From NCBI RefSeq assembly GCF_900113065.1, contig NZ_FOOA01000014.1, forward strand, positions 1 through 64,000: a stretch of 64,000 bases of DNA, in the 5' to 3' direction. The DNA comes from Aureimonas phyllosphaerae (GTDB taxonomy: Bacteria; Pseudomonadota; Alphaproteobacteria; Rhizobiales; Rhizobiaceae). A program made the position numbers and the translations under genes. Positions 32,731 through 40,223 of this stretch are shown piece by piece. Position 1 is the stretch's first letter, and every line of letters begins with the position of its first letter. The notes under the pieces are model-generated. The model was not told the origin of the DNA. It saw only the letters and a program-made list of their open reading frames with translations, and did not search any database.

Positions 32731-35258
32731 CACTCCGCGGCCTCGGCCGGCATGGCCGCGTCCAGCAGCTGGAACAGGGTCGGCACCGCAAGCCGCCGCT
32801 CCTGGTCGCGCAGGAGACGCAGGCCGTCGCGGTAGTAGCCGTCGTTCAGTTCCACCGCGACGCCGCGCCGGCCGAGCTGGATGGCGCGGTTCGGCACCGT
32901 GAACAGGCCGCCGAAGGGATCGAAGACCGTCTCGCCCTTCATCGAGTACCGCTCGATCAGGCGATCGACGATATCGAACTGCAGCGGGCAGATGTGCTTC
33001 TCGCGCCCCTTGGCCGCCTGCTCGCCGTTGAGCGTGCGCATGCGGGTGACGTCGTGCCAAATGTCCGGATCGGTCGAGCCCGGCGCCACCGCCATGAAGG
33101 TTGTCGGCAGTGCGTCGCGATCCTGGAGCGCTTGCGCGACCTGGACGTGCTCGCGGTAGTCGTAGACCCGCTTCTGCGTCTCCTTCGGGAAGACACGCGC
33201 CAGGACGTCGGTTCGCAGGCGCGACAGGTCCTCGACGGTCAGGAAGCGGTCGCCGCTGGAGCGCCAATGCGCGTGCGCGTCGATCTGCCAGCGGGCGAGC
33301 GGATAGTCCTCACGGTCCTTGGCGATCCGCACGTCGGCGTAGCCCTTCGAGCGGTCCGTCTGCGGCTTGAAGAACAGGAGGACGTATTCGGGCGAGCCGA
33401 CGCCCATCTTCGAGCCGTCCTTCAGCATCTCGGAGTAGGACAGCCGGTAGGTGCCGTTGTTCTCGAACACGACGTCGGTGTCGACGGTGATCATCCCGCA
33501 GAAGACGAAACCGTGCCGGATGAAGTGGAAGAGAGCTTCCGCGTGGAAGGGCGAGACCGACGGCCGGCCGTAGCCGGTCACGTTGCCGAACAGGATCCGG
33601 TCCTTCACGTGGATGGCCGCGATGCGGCCCGGTTCGAGGACGCGGAAGAGCTCCGGCGTCAGGAAGTCCATCTGCGCCCAGAAGTGCGCGTTGTCGTCGG
33701 TGTGGCCGAAGTCGTTGTAGCTCGGCGTGTATTCGTAGTGGTTGGCAAAGGGGATCGACGTCACGATCAGGTCGACCGAGGCGTCTGGCATCGCCCGCGT
33801 CTCCTCGACGCAGTCGTTGTTGGCGACACGCCAGCCGTCGCCGGCCGCCTCCTGCCGCTCGATGCCGATGGCCCGCTGCATCTCGCTGGCCATGTTCAGC
33901 TGCTCCAGGCCGAACTCGCGGATGATCGCGCTCATTGTCTCCATCATCTCCTCGTGCTGGGTCCACTTCTCCATGAGGATGCGCATCGTCCCGCGCTCCT
34001 GATCTGTGTGGACGATGTCGATGCGGACGGCGTACGTCTGGCCGAAGCGCAGGATCCGGTGGACCGCCTGGAACCAGTCGTTGAACTTCGGGCTGATGCC
34101 GGTGAACACGGCGCGGTGGCAGTGGTGCTGCAAGTTGGCGCCCGAGCCGAGCATCACCGGCTTGGCGGCGATGTGCTGCAGCCGGCCTTCCGCGAAATCC
34201 GAGACGATGCCTTCGCGCTCGTCGAGGTCCTGCGAGCCGAACACGGACCGGACGCCCGGTACCGCCTTCTCGATCGCGCGGCGTTCATCCTCGAGATCGT
34301 GCCAGAGGATGAAGTGGTCGGCCGGGGCGGCGGCGACGATCGCGGCCGCGGTCGCAATGCGCTCCGCGAGGCTCGACCGCTTCTCGCGCGCGGCCGCTTG
34401 CAGGTCGTTGCCCTCCTCGCGCAGCAGGCGCCCCTGCCCGTCCCGTTCGAAGCTGCCGTCGAAGATCTCGGTCGCGATCTCGTGGAAGCGCACGTCGAGC
34501 GGCGGAAGGTCATAGCCCTCATCCGAGAAGCCGAGGTCGGACGGCTTCTGCAGGAACACCGCCCAGGTGTTCACCCACAGCCAGAACTCCCGCTCCTTGT
34601 GCGGGTAGAGCGTCAGGTTGTTGGCCCGCTCGCTGTCGCGCTGGAAGAAGCGCGTGAGCGCCTGACCGGTGTCCATCACCCCGAGGAACCCGGCGTAGTG
34701 GATCAGCTCCTTCAGCCGGTTCGGCGAGGGCGTCGCGGTCGCGACGAAGCGCAGCGGCACGGCATCGAACAGCTGCAGGAACGTCTGATAGGTCTTCGAG
34801 CCGTAGGAGCGCAGGACGCTCGCCTCGTCGAGGCTGACGACCTGGAACAGCGCGGGGTCGAGCCGGCCGTCGCGCACGGTCTCGTAGTTCGTCAGATAGA
34901 TCCGGCAGGCGGCCGGATCGATCTCTGCGGCCGAGCGGATGAACCGGACCTCGATGCCGAGCAGCGCCGCTTCCTTCACGAACTCCAGCCGGACGCCGTA
35001 GGGCAGCACGATCAGGCCGACGGCCGTCTCGTCGAGATGCTCCAGCGTCTCGCGCAGGGTCTCGAGCTGCATGCCCGTCTTGCCGAGACCGAATCGGGAG
35101 AAGATCGCGCGCCGGCCGCCGCGGACCGCCCACTGGCAGATGGCGCGCTGATGGTCCTTCAGCCGGGGATGGAAGGCGCGGTGCGAGACGTCGAAGCCGA
35201 GCCGAGGCGCGATCTTCGTCTTCGAGCGGAGGAAGTCGGCATAGCTGGGCGCAGTCAT
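32730..35258 (-). CDS. Helicase-adenine/cytosine methyltransferase fusion
   Basis: 842 residues. Residues ~1-480 are an SNF2/DEAD-like helicase: Walker A SRFGLGKTG (54-62), VVSLDEAS in place of DEAD/DEAH, ATATPSPN (motif III), and late Arg-rich VHRILRFGQT. Residues ~490-842 are an N6A/N4C methyltransferase with an unusual motif IV TSIPF (~501) where most have DPPY/SPPY, followed by ETVFDPFGGLFTVPN (FxGxG, ~775-790). Such fusions may travel along DNA while methylating. It starts 4 bases before the gene at 35255. Confidence 0.88.
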   Translation of the reverse strand: MTAPSYADFLRSKTKIAPRLGFDVSHRAFHPRLKDHQRAICQWAVRGGRRAIFSRFGLGKTGMQLETLRETLEHLDETAVGLIVLPYGVRLEFVKEAALLGIEVRFIRSAAEIDPAACRIYLTNYETVRDGRLDPALFQVVSLDEASVLRSYGSKTYQTFLQLFDAVPLRFVATATPSPNRLKELIHYAGFLGVMDTGQALTRFFQRDSERANNLTLYPHKEREFWLWVNTWAVFLQKPSDLGFSDEGYDLPPLDVRFHEIATEIFDGSFERDGQGRLLREEGNDLQAAAREKRSSLAERIATAAAIVAAAPADHFILWHDLEDERRAIEKAVPGVRSVFGSQDLDEREGIVSDFAEGRLQHIAAKPVMLGSGANLQHHCHRAVFTGISPKFNDWFQAVHRILRFGQTYAVRIDIVHTDQERGTMRILMEKWTQHEEMMETMSAIIREFGLEQLNMASEMQRAIGIERQEAAGDGWRVANNDCVEETRAMPDASVDLIVTSIPFANHYEYTPSYNDFGHTDDNAHFWAQMDFLTPELFRVLEPGRIAAIHVKDRILFGNVTGYGRPSVSPFHAEALFHFIRHGFVFCGMITVDTDVVFENNGTYRLSYSEMLKDGSKMGVGSPEYVLLFFKPQTDRSKGYADVRIAKDREDYPLARWQIDAHAHWRSSGDRFLTVEDLSRLRTDVLARVFPKETQKRVYDYREHVQVAQALQDRDALPTTFMAVAPGSTDPDIWHDVTRMRTLNGEQAAKGREKHICPLQFDIVDRLIERYSMKGETVFDPFGGLFTVPNRAIQLGRRGVAVELNDGYYRDGLRLLRDQERRLAVPTLFQLLDAAMPAEAAE

Positions 35259-35647
35259 GCGGCCCTCCCGCGGTCGTTGGCGGCGAAGGGCACGCTGAGT
35301 GCGCCGGCCGCGTAGGCGCGCACCGTCGCCGCGATCAGGGCGTTCGCTGGCCAGCGGGCGCTGGAAACGATGGGTGAAGCCGCGCCTACCGGGATGAGGA
35401 CTGCGTGCGCTTCGGCCGCATCGCTGCGATCCTTCGCCTTGCCGACCGCCCAATACGCGCCGGGAAAGAGGTCATCGACGAGACGCTCGGCGCCGCTCAG
35501 ATCGCCGACCATGCCGCGCGCATGGCGCAGCCAAATGTCGCTGCGGCCCATGCCGACGTGATCCGCCAGCCAGTCGAGCATGTCCCCGTCGAGCGCGAGA
35601 TCGACCCGCTCGGCGAGCTCGAGGCGATGGACGAGAATCATCGTCAT
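35255..35647 (-). CDS. Hypothetical early protein (possible phage ABA-sandwich)
   Basis: 130 residues (MTMILVHRLELAERVDLALDGDML...) with ALIAATVRAYAAGAL near the end, a pattern seen in some phage ABA-sandwich proteins, but the match is loose. It overlaps the fusion gene start by 4 bases. Confidence 0.45.
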   Translation of the reverse strand: MTMILVHRLELAERVDLALDGDMLDWLADHVGMGRSDIWLRHARGMVGDLSGAERLVDDLFPGAYWAVGKAKDRSDAAEAHAVLIPVGAASPIVSSARWPANALIAATVRAYAAGALSVPFAANDRGRAA

Positions 35648-35656
35648 GCGCCGCTC

Positions 35657-35998
35657 TCAGGCCGGTGCGCCAGCGAGGATGGTGAGGCGCGGGAGGGTGA
35701 CGCCCGGATGCTCCGGGTGCCGCCAGTGCCGCGCCTTCCAGGCGGCGGTGCGCGCCGAGTGCTCGGCGGCGTCCGCGGCCTCGCGAACCGCCTGCGCTTC
35801 GGCGAGCCGACGCCGGCCCTCCTGAAAAGGCGATGAGAACTGCACCGTCGCCGGCCGGCGCTTGATCCCGTGATCGCGCAGGAGCGCGGCGGCCACCGCC
35901 TCCGGTGTCTCGCCAGTCGCGCTCATCGTCTCGATCTGGTCGAGGATGACCGTCGGCAGCTTATGCAGCGGCGTGCGGGCGTGATTGTTCAGCGTCAC
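35657..35998 (-). CDS. Hypothetical helical early protein
   Basis: 113 residues; the N-terminus MTLNNHARTPLHKLPTVILDQIETMS leads into Ala/Arg helices (REAADAAEHSARTAAWKARHWRHP). No family was recognised. It lies 9 bases after the 130-residue gene in the same operon. Confidence 0.45.
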   Translation of the reverse strand: MTLNNHARTPLHKLPTVILDQIETMSATGETPEAVAAALLRDHGIKRRPATVQFSSPFQEGRRRLAEAQAVREAADAAEHSARTAAWKARHWRHPEHPGVTLPRLTILAGAPA

Positions 35999-36011
35999 GA
36001 GGCCTGTCCTT

Positions 36012-36164
36012 TCAGGTCAGCCGCGTCGCGACCCAGACCAGGCCGAGCAGGATCAGGCCGAGCAGGAGGTCGAGCGTCGTGGGGAGGATGATCTGGAGGG
36101 CGAGAAGGACGCCGGCGGCGGTGAGAACCACCGCCCGCGCCTTGGCTTTCAGAAAGCCGATCAT
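36012..36164 (-). CDS. Small membrane peptide
   Basis: 50 residues from 36164 (MIGFLKAKARAVV). A basic N-terminus precedes a long hydrophobic stretch (LTAAGVLLALQIILPTTLDLLLGLILLGLVWVATRL), consistent with one or two membrane segments. It lies between the TerB-like gene and the next early gene. Confidence 0.4.
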   Translation of the reverse strand: MIGFLKAKARAVVLTAAGVLLALQIILPTTLDLLLGLILLGLVWVATRLT

Positions 36165-36171
36165 CGGCGGC

Positions 36172-36603
36172 TCAGAGCCCGACCGACGCGAGGCTGAGGC
36201 CGAGCCGCTTGGCCACCTCTTCGAGCACCTTGCGCTCCGCATCCTGAATCGAGCCGTCCGCTTCAGAGACGTCGACAGCGGCGAGAAGAACGAGCTCGGC
36301 GATCTCGGCATCGGCCGCGACCTGCTCGATTTCCTTGTAGAGACCCATGCGCCCAACCCGGCCGCCCTCGGCGCGATCCAGCATGCGCTGCGCGACCGTC
36401 TCGATCGTGCGAGCGTCGAAGGCGGCGGCGAGGCTCGCGTTCGCCTTGATCGCCTTCAGCGTCGCCGCGATCTCCTTCTCCGCGATGTCGCCATCGGCAG
36501 CGGCCACCAGCGCGGCAGCGGCGCAGACGGCTTCGAGGGCATCGGTACGCCCGGACAAGCGCGAGGCGCCGCCGAGGAGCTTCTGTTTCAAACTGGCCAG
36601 CAT
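36172..36603 (-). CDS. TerB-like protein
   Basis: 143 residues with the TerB helical pattern: EAVCAAAALVAAADGDIAEKEIAATLKAIKANASL and AELVLLAAVDVSEADGSIQDAERKVLEEVAKRLGLS (acidic AADGDI and EADGSI loops are the TerB hallmark). TerB-family proteins occur with tellurite resistance, and also with phage-defence and stress modules, so its role in this operon may be host modulation. A stable GC hairpin lies in its leader at 36701-36734. Confidence 0.75.
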   Translation of the reverse strand: MLASLKQKLLGGASRLSGRTDALEAVCAAAALVAAADGDIAEKEIAATLKAIKANASLAAAFDARTIETVAQRMLDRAEGGRVGRMGLYKEIEQVAADAEIAELVLLAAVDVSEADGSIQDAERKVLEEVAKRLGLSLASVGL

Positions 36604-36700
36604 GGCAGTCTCCGTTTTCGGGTAAGGGGCTGCCGTTCACGCGCCGGGGTGCGGAGCGAGGTGGGCGAGCCGAAAGGCCCGGTTTCATCCGGGATGGGGT

Positions 36701-36734
36701 GCCGGGCCGCCTGGGAGGAGGATGGCGGCCCGGC
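36701..36734. repeat. 11-bp perfect inverted repeat in a leader
   Basis: GCCGGGCCGCC, a 12-base loop and GGCGGCCCGGC form an all-GC 11-bp stem between the TerB-like gene and the gene at 36765. There is no T-run on the minus strand. It could attenuate or stabilise the early transcript. Confidence 0.6.
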
Positions 36735-36764
36735 GGTCACGCGGCGGGAGGGCGCCGCGCGCAG

Positions 36765-36980
36765 CTACCGAGGCGACGCGCGGGCGCGCGGTCGGGTGGC
36801 GTGCTCGACGTGCTGCTGTGCCGCACGATCGAGATGGTCAGTGAAGATGATGCCCGGCTGGTCGTTCGGCAGCGCCGGCCGCGGGTTCGTATGCTCGACG
36901 ACGAGGTCGGCGGGCTGCACGCGCCGCAGGGCCGATTCCATCGAGCGGCGCCGGCCGAAGGGCGGGGTCGCGGCGCTCAT
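36765..36980 (-). CDS. Hypothetical early protein
   Basis: 71 residues (MSAATPPFGRRRSMESALRRVQPADLVVEHT...), basic and Arg-rich; the ATG overlaps the stop of the CII-like gene (ATGA). No family was recognised; coupling suggests it is genuinely translated. Confidence 0.4.
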   Translation of the reverse strand: MSAATPPFGRRRSMESALRRVQPADLVVEHTNPRPALPNDQPGIIFTDHLDRAAQQHVEHATRPRARASPR

Positions 36981-37456
36981 GACAGGTCGATCTTCCGCAC
37001 GAGCCGCGTGAACAGCGCGATGACGTCGACGAACTCCTTGCGCAGCTCGGCGCGGTCGGCCGCGTCGATCTTCCCGTCCGCCTTGGCGCGGATTAGGGCG
37101 CCGGCGGCCTGAGAGTGCTCAAGCGCCATTTCAGCGACGTGCTCGTAGGAGAGAGGATCGAGCGCCGTGGTCGGATCGGTCTCGGCCGTCTCGGTCATCC
37201 AGCGCGTCAGGACAGCCGCACCGCAGAGCCGCTCGAGCTTGAGGACCGCCGCCATCGGAATGAAGGCTGGCGACTTCTCACCGTCCGGAATGCGCGGGTG
37301 GCACCATTTCGAGACGAGGGCTTTCGAGACGCCGAGCGCCGCCGCGGCGGCACCGTTGCCGCCGCACTGATCGACGAGCGCAGCCGTCATCAGCTTCATC
37401 GCGCGCTCGTCAGCCGTCAGCTCGCGCGGCTCTTCGGTCGGGCGGACGGCGCTCAT
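36977..37456 (-). CDS. CII-like / HTH early regulator
   Basis: 159 residues. An HTH near residues 30-75 (NGAAAAALGVSKALVSKWCHPRIPDGEKSPAFIPMAAVLKLERLCG) resembles phage CII-type and related regulators in lysogeny decisions. The C-terminal half is helical (QAAGALIRAKADGKIDAADRAELRKEFVDV). It follows the Xre gene with a 4-base overlap in the leftward early operon. Confidence 0.6.
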   Translation of the reverse strand: MSAVRPTEEPRELTADERAMKLMTAALVDQCGGNGAAAAALGVSKALVSKWCHPRIPDGEKSPAFIPMAAVLKLERLCGAAVLTRWMTETAETDPTTALDPLSYEHVAEMALEHSQAAGALIRAKADGKIDAADRAELRKEFVDVIALFTRLVRKIDLS

Positions 37457-38097
37457 CGGGCACCCCGTGAACGACTGGCCGGCGATTTCACGTGAACGCC
37501 GCGACGTCCCGCCGCAATCTCGCCAACAACAGGCAGGTCAGGCGAACCATGAAACGCATCGCGAAAATGCAGGGACCGTTCGGCGCGAAAGAGCGCGCGT
37601 ACGTCCTCTTCGGTGACGCGGGCCGCACCATGCGGGCGATCGGCGGTCAGCGCAGCGGCGACGGCGGCATGGGAGCGACCTTCCACTACCAGCATGCGGT
37701 AGGCACGGGCCTGCTCGGTCGTGGACAAGGTAGTGCTCCCGCGAAGGAGGGCGGTGCGAGCGGATGGAAGCTGGCGGCGAGCTGCCGCCTGCGCGGTCGG
37801 CTCAGGCTTGGCCACCGCTTCGATCTCGGCGGATGCCTCTCGATCGAAAGCGGCAGATGTGCCGCATTCCGAGAGAGGAGCGGCGAACAGGGCGAACCCA
37901 AGCGCGTCGGCCCAGCGGATAAGATCCTGGCTCGACGGATCGCAGCTGCCGTCCTCCCAGCGCTGAACGGTGCGGCGATCGACGCCGAGGCGGTCCGCGA
38001 GCTGCTGCTGGGTCAGCTTCGCGGCACGCCGACCGCGCAGGAGCGAGACATGCATGGTGATGAGGCGCGAGCGCCAAGAGTGATCAGCGCCGATCAT
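37453..38097 (-). CDS. Xre-family regulator with C-terminal extension
   Basis: 214 residues. Residues ~15-65 are a helix-turn-helix (RGRRAAKLTQQQLADRLGVDRRTVQRWEDGSCDPSSQDLIRWADALG). The C-terminal ~130 residues are Ala/Arg-rich with unknown role. The start at 38097 overlaps the Cro-like stop (ATGA), which fixes it. It is probably a second layer of lysogeny control. Confidence 0.65.
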   Translation of the reverse strand: MIGADHSWRSRLITMHVSLLRGRRAAKLTQQQLADRLGVDRRTVQRWEDGSCDPSSQDLIRWADALGFALFAAPLSECGTSAAFDREASAEIEAVAKPEPTAQAAARRQLPSARTALLRGSTTLSTTEQARAYRMLVVEGRSHAAVAAALTADRPHGAARVTEEDVRALFRAERSLHFRDAFHGSPDLPVVGEIAAGRRGVHVKSPASRSRGAR

Positions 38098-38354
38098 GCC
38101 GCAGCCCCGTTCGGAGCCTGCATCTCGTGACCCGCAGCGCCGGGCGCGCCTTCCAGCGGGTAGAGATCAGGCCGAAGTTCGTAGCGACTGACGCCGCTGC
38201 AACGCTCGACGATCAGGACCCGCAGCGGCGGGCAGATTTCCCATTGGCCGACGGCCTGCTGGGAAATGCCAGCGGCCAGACCAATAACGCTCGGGCCACC
38301 GGCCTTGCGAATTGCGCGTCGAAGCGCGTCTCTCATGTCGTCGAGTTCGCTCAT
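38094..38354 (-). CDS. Cro / YdaS-like repressor
   Basis: 86 residues from 38354 (MSELDDMRDALRRAIRKAGGPSVIGLAAGISQQAVGQWE). YdaS-type HTH with the second helix ISQQAVGQWEICPPLRVLIVERCSGVSRYELRPD. It is the first gene of the leftward early operon. The putative -10 lies only 6 bases before the ATG, so the mRNA would be leaderless. It probably acts as Cro on the shared operators. Confidence 0.75.
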   Translation of the reverse strand: MSELDDMRDALRRAIRKAGGPSVIGLAAGISQQAVGQWEICPPLRVLIVERCSGVSRYELRPDLYPLEGAPGAAGHEMQAPNGAAA

Positions 38355-38360
38355 GAACCT

Positions 38361-38390
38361 GATAAAAGCACAGCTTTCATTGCAGAACAA
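38361..38390 (-). promoter_or_regulatory. Leftward early promoter (PL-like)
   Basis: On the minus strand TTGTTC (-35), an 18-base spacer and TTTATC (-10) end 6 bases before the Cro-like ATG. It overlaps two repressor-operator-like palindromes, so it is expected to be repressed in the lysogen. Confidence 0.55.
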
Positions 38391-38424
38391 GCGAGACTTT
38401 TATGGACGAAAGTTGAGCTTTCGC
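38361..38424. promoter_or_regulatory. Operator cluster OL: three palindromes
   Basis: Three 19-base sites share the imperfect palindrome core GAAAGnnnnGCTT: 38362-38380 (minus strand, ATGAAAGCTGTGCTTTTAT), 38385-38403 (minus, ATAAAAGTCTCGCTTGTTC) and 38406-38424 (ACGAAAGTTGAGCTTTCGC). Centres are 23 and 21 bases apart, about two helical turns. They cover the leftward promoter and the start region of the repressor transcript. Confidence 0.7.
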
Positions 38425-38438
38425 CCCACAACTCTGTG

Positions 38439-39113
38439 ATGACGACTGTAGGTGAAGCGATCAAGGAGGCGCGGAAGCGTCGCGGGCTGGTCCAGAAGGA
38501 CGTTGCAAAAGCCGTCGGCGTTTCTGTTGCCGCGGTCGGTCAGTGGGAGCGGAGCGATAACGCTCTCACGATGGAGAACCTCCGGGCAGTCTGCGGCTTC
38601 CTGAAGATCGACCCGGTCTCGGCCCACCGCGGCGAGGTGCGGTATCTGGAGGAATCTCCGGATCTAAACGAGGTCGAACAGGTCACCGATCCTGGTCCCG
38701 TCGCGTTCGGCCCTCGCGATGTTCCAGTGGAAGGCGTCGGCATCGGTGGAGATGGAGCCGATTTCGAGTTCATCGGCGACGTCATCGACTATGCGCGCCG
38801 ACCGCCTGGCATAGCCGCGGTCCGCAACGTCTTCGCGATCCATGTTCTCGGAGACAGCATGTCTCCTCGCTTCGAAGTTGGCGATCTCGCCTATTGCGGT
38901 GGCCGGCATGCCGTGCCGGGGGACGACGTAGTCATTGAGCTGCAGGGTGAGCCTGGCGGATCCCGGCGCGGATATGTGAAGCGCCTCGTTCAGCGAACGG
39001 CGAAGGAGCTGATCGTTCGCCAGTTCAACCCTGCGATCGAGCTTCGTTTCCCCATGAAGGAGGTGAAGGCCATTCATCGCGTCATCCCCTTCAAGGAGCT
39101 CCTCGGCTTCTGA
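38439..39113 (+). CDS. CI-type lysogeny repressor (HTH + S24 peptidase-like)
   Basis: 224 residues from 38439 (MTTVGEAIKEARKRRGLVQKDVAKAVGVSVAAVGQWE). The N-terminal HTH is followed by a linker. The C-terminal S24-type domain has VLGDSMSPRFEVGDLAYC with catalytic Ser (~140) and RRGYVKRLV with catalytic Lys (~181). No obvious Ala-Gly cleavage pair is seen, so SOS self-cleavage is likely but the site is unclear. It is divergent from the Cro-like gene, between the two operator clusters. Confidence 0.85.
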   Translation: MTTVGEAIKEARKRRGLVQKDVAKAVGVSVAAVGQWERSDNALTMENLRAVCGFLKIDPVSAHRGEVRYLEESPDLNEVEQVTDPGPVAFGPRDVPVEGVGIGGDGADFEFIGDVIDYARRPPGIAAVRNVFAIHVLGDSMSPRFEVGDLAYCGGRHAVPGDDVVIELQGEPGGSRRGYVKRLVQRTAKELIVRQFNPAIELRFPMKEVKAIHRVIPFKELLGF

Positions 39114-39360
39114 GCCACCTGACGTCATTCGCGACACCTCCGGCCTCTGCGACATACCTCGGCGTAACGGAAATGTTCTCGCCTGGCTGACCGTCGGCCT
39201 TGCAGGTCTGACAGCGAAGGCTTTGAGCGAATCGGGGAAATGGAGTGTCATCTCGAACCCCATGCCTGCGTAGATCGATCAGGCGCAGCCAACGCTCACG
39301 CCCACAATCAGCACACTCGACGGCGACAGACCTGACATCCTTCATCGTTACGCTCGTCAT
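39091..39360 (-). CDS. Small CxxC-CxxC zinc-binding-like protein
   Basis: 89 residues on the strand opposite to the repressor, tail-to-tail with it (23-base overlap). CADCGRERW (C16, C19) and LRCQTCKADG (C50, C53) make a CX2C-X30-CX2C pattern like a zinc finger of alphaproteobacterial small proteins. Its promoter would share the operator region at 39438-39480. Plausible but not certain. Confidence 0.5.
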   Translation of the reverse strand: MTSVTMKDVRSVAVECADCGRERWLRLIDLRRHGVRDDTPFPRFAQSLRCQTCKADGQPGENISVTPRYVAEAGGVANDVRWLRSRGAP

Positions 39361-39437
39361 ACGCCCATCCGTTCATGCTTCGTTCTATTGTTGATTCTCC
39401 ACACGTCAGAGTCGATAGATCGCCAATGGATTCTCAC

Positions 39438-39479
39438 ATGAAAGTTTCGCTTGCACGAATATGAAAGCAGTGCTTTTAT
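39438..39479. promoter_or_regulatory. Operator cluster OR: two palindromes
   Basis: ATGAAAGTTTCGCTTGCAC (39438-39456) and ATGAAAGCAGTGCTTTTAT (39461-39479). The second matches the leftward site at 38361-38380 (read on the minus strand) at 18 of 20 bases. Centres are 23 bases apart, the same spacing as on the left. Confidence 0.7.
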
Positions 39480-39480
39480 T
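39451..39480 (+). promoter_or_regulatory. Rightward early promoter (PR-like)
   Basis: TTGCAC (-35), an 18-base spacer and TTTATT (-10): the same architecture as the leftward promoter. It is embedded in the two right operators, about 33 bases before the first gene of the rightward operon. Confidence 0.55.
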
Positions 39481-39512
39481 TCTGCATCGCCTTCGCGTTG
39501 TGGAGAAGCACC

Positions 39513-39983
39513 ATGGCATCCGCCCGCCGCACCATCGACCGCTCGACCGCCCAGCCCTTCCAGCCGGACGAGGACTTCTCCCAGGCGCTGCCGGAGGAGT
39601 TCGACGACCTCGCCTTCGATCAGGATATCCGCCGCAGCTTCGAGGAAGCCGAGACCTCGTCCGACTTCCTCGCCCAGGCCCGCTTAACCAATGGCAACGC
39701 TGGCCACGTAGGTGTTGCGAGGCCGGTCGCCTCGTCGGTTCGCTGCATGGCCGTCGAGGGCGGGTATCGCGTGGAAGCCAGCTTCCCCGGTGGCCAGATC
39801 ATTTCGGACGTCGTCCCGGACGACGCATCGGCGGAGATCGTCGAGCAGGTCTTCGGCGCGATCGCTGACGCCGGCACGGCGGAACTGGCCCGCCGCCGCA
39901 TCCGCAACATCCACCTCGATCCTCGTTTCGGCTCCGCCAGGGATCGCGCCGCGCTCGCCGCGAAGCACGTCCACCGGGCCTGA
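39513..39983 (+). CDS. Hypothetical rightward-operon protein
   Basis: 156 residues from 39513 (MASARRTIDRSTAQPFQPDED), after the GGAGAAG ribosome site. The acidic N-terminal ~55 residues (DDLAFDQDIRRSFEEAETSSDF) precede a beta/alpha domain containing GYRVEASFPGGQIISDVVPDDASAEIVEQVFGAI. First gene of the operon under the right promoter. No family was recognised. Confidence 0.6.
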   Translation: MASARRTIDRSTAQPFQPDEDFSQALPEEFDDLAFDQDIRRSFEEAETSSDFLAQARLTNGNAGHVGVARPVASSVRCMAVEGGYRVEASFPGGQIISDVVPDDASAEIVEQVFGAIADAGTAELARRRIRNIHLDPRFGSARDRAALAAKHVHRA

Positions 39984-39986
39984 CCA

Positions 39987-40223
39987 ATGCTCGAGCCAGC
40001 ATTCAGGCGGCGCGGCCGCGCGGTCACTCCCGATCGCGACGAGGACCTGACCCTGGAGCACTGGGTTCAGGCGCGGAAGGACTGCGCCCTCCTGATCCGC
40101 CGGCACGGCAAGACCGAAGTCGCCATCGCCTGGTGGCGACGCTGCAACGCCGCGATCGAGCGCCTCCTCGCCGGAGACGACATCGATCGCGAGATCAACC
40201 TCGTCCTCGGAGATGCCGCATGA
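39987..40223 (+). CDS. Small hypothetical protein
   Basis: 78 residues (MLEPAFRRRGRAVTPDRDEDLTLEHWVQARKDCALLIRRHGKTEVAIAWWRRCN...), helical. It ends in a 4-base overlap with the Xre gene. No family was recognised; placement suggests a small regulatory or accessory protein. Confidence 0.5.
   Translation: MLEPAFRRRGRAVTPDRDEDLTLEHWVQARKDCALLIRRHGKTEVAIAWWRRCNAAIERLLAGDDIDREINLVLGDAA

Noticed and set aside
30243-35315. Two plus-strand frames of 741 and 773 residues opposite the methyltransferase and helicase genes
   Set aside because: They are antisense shadows of genes with clear catalytic motifs; no ribosome site, no recognisable domain.
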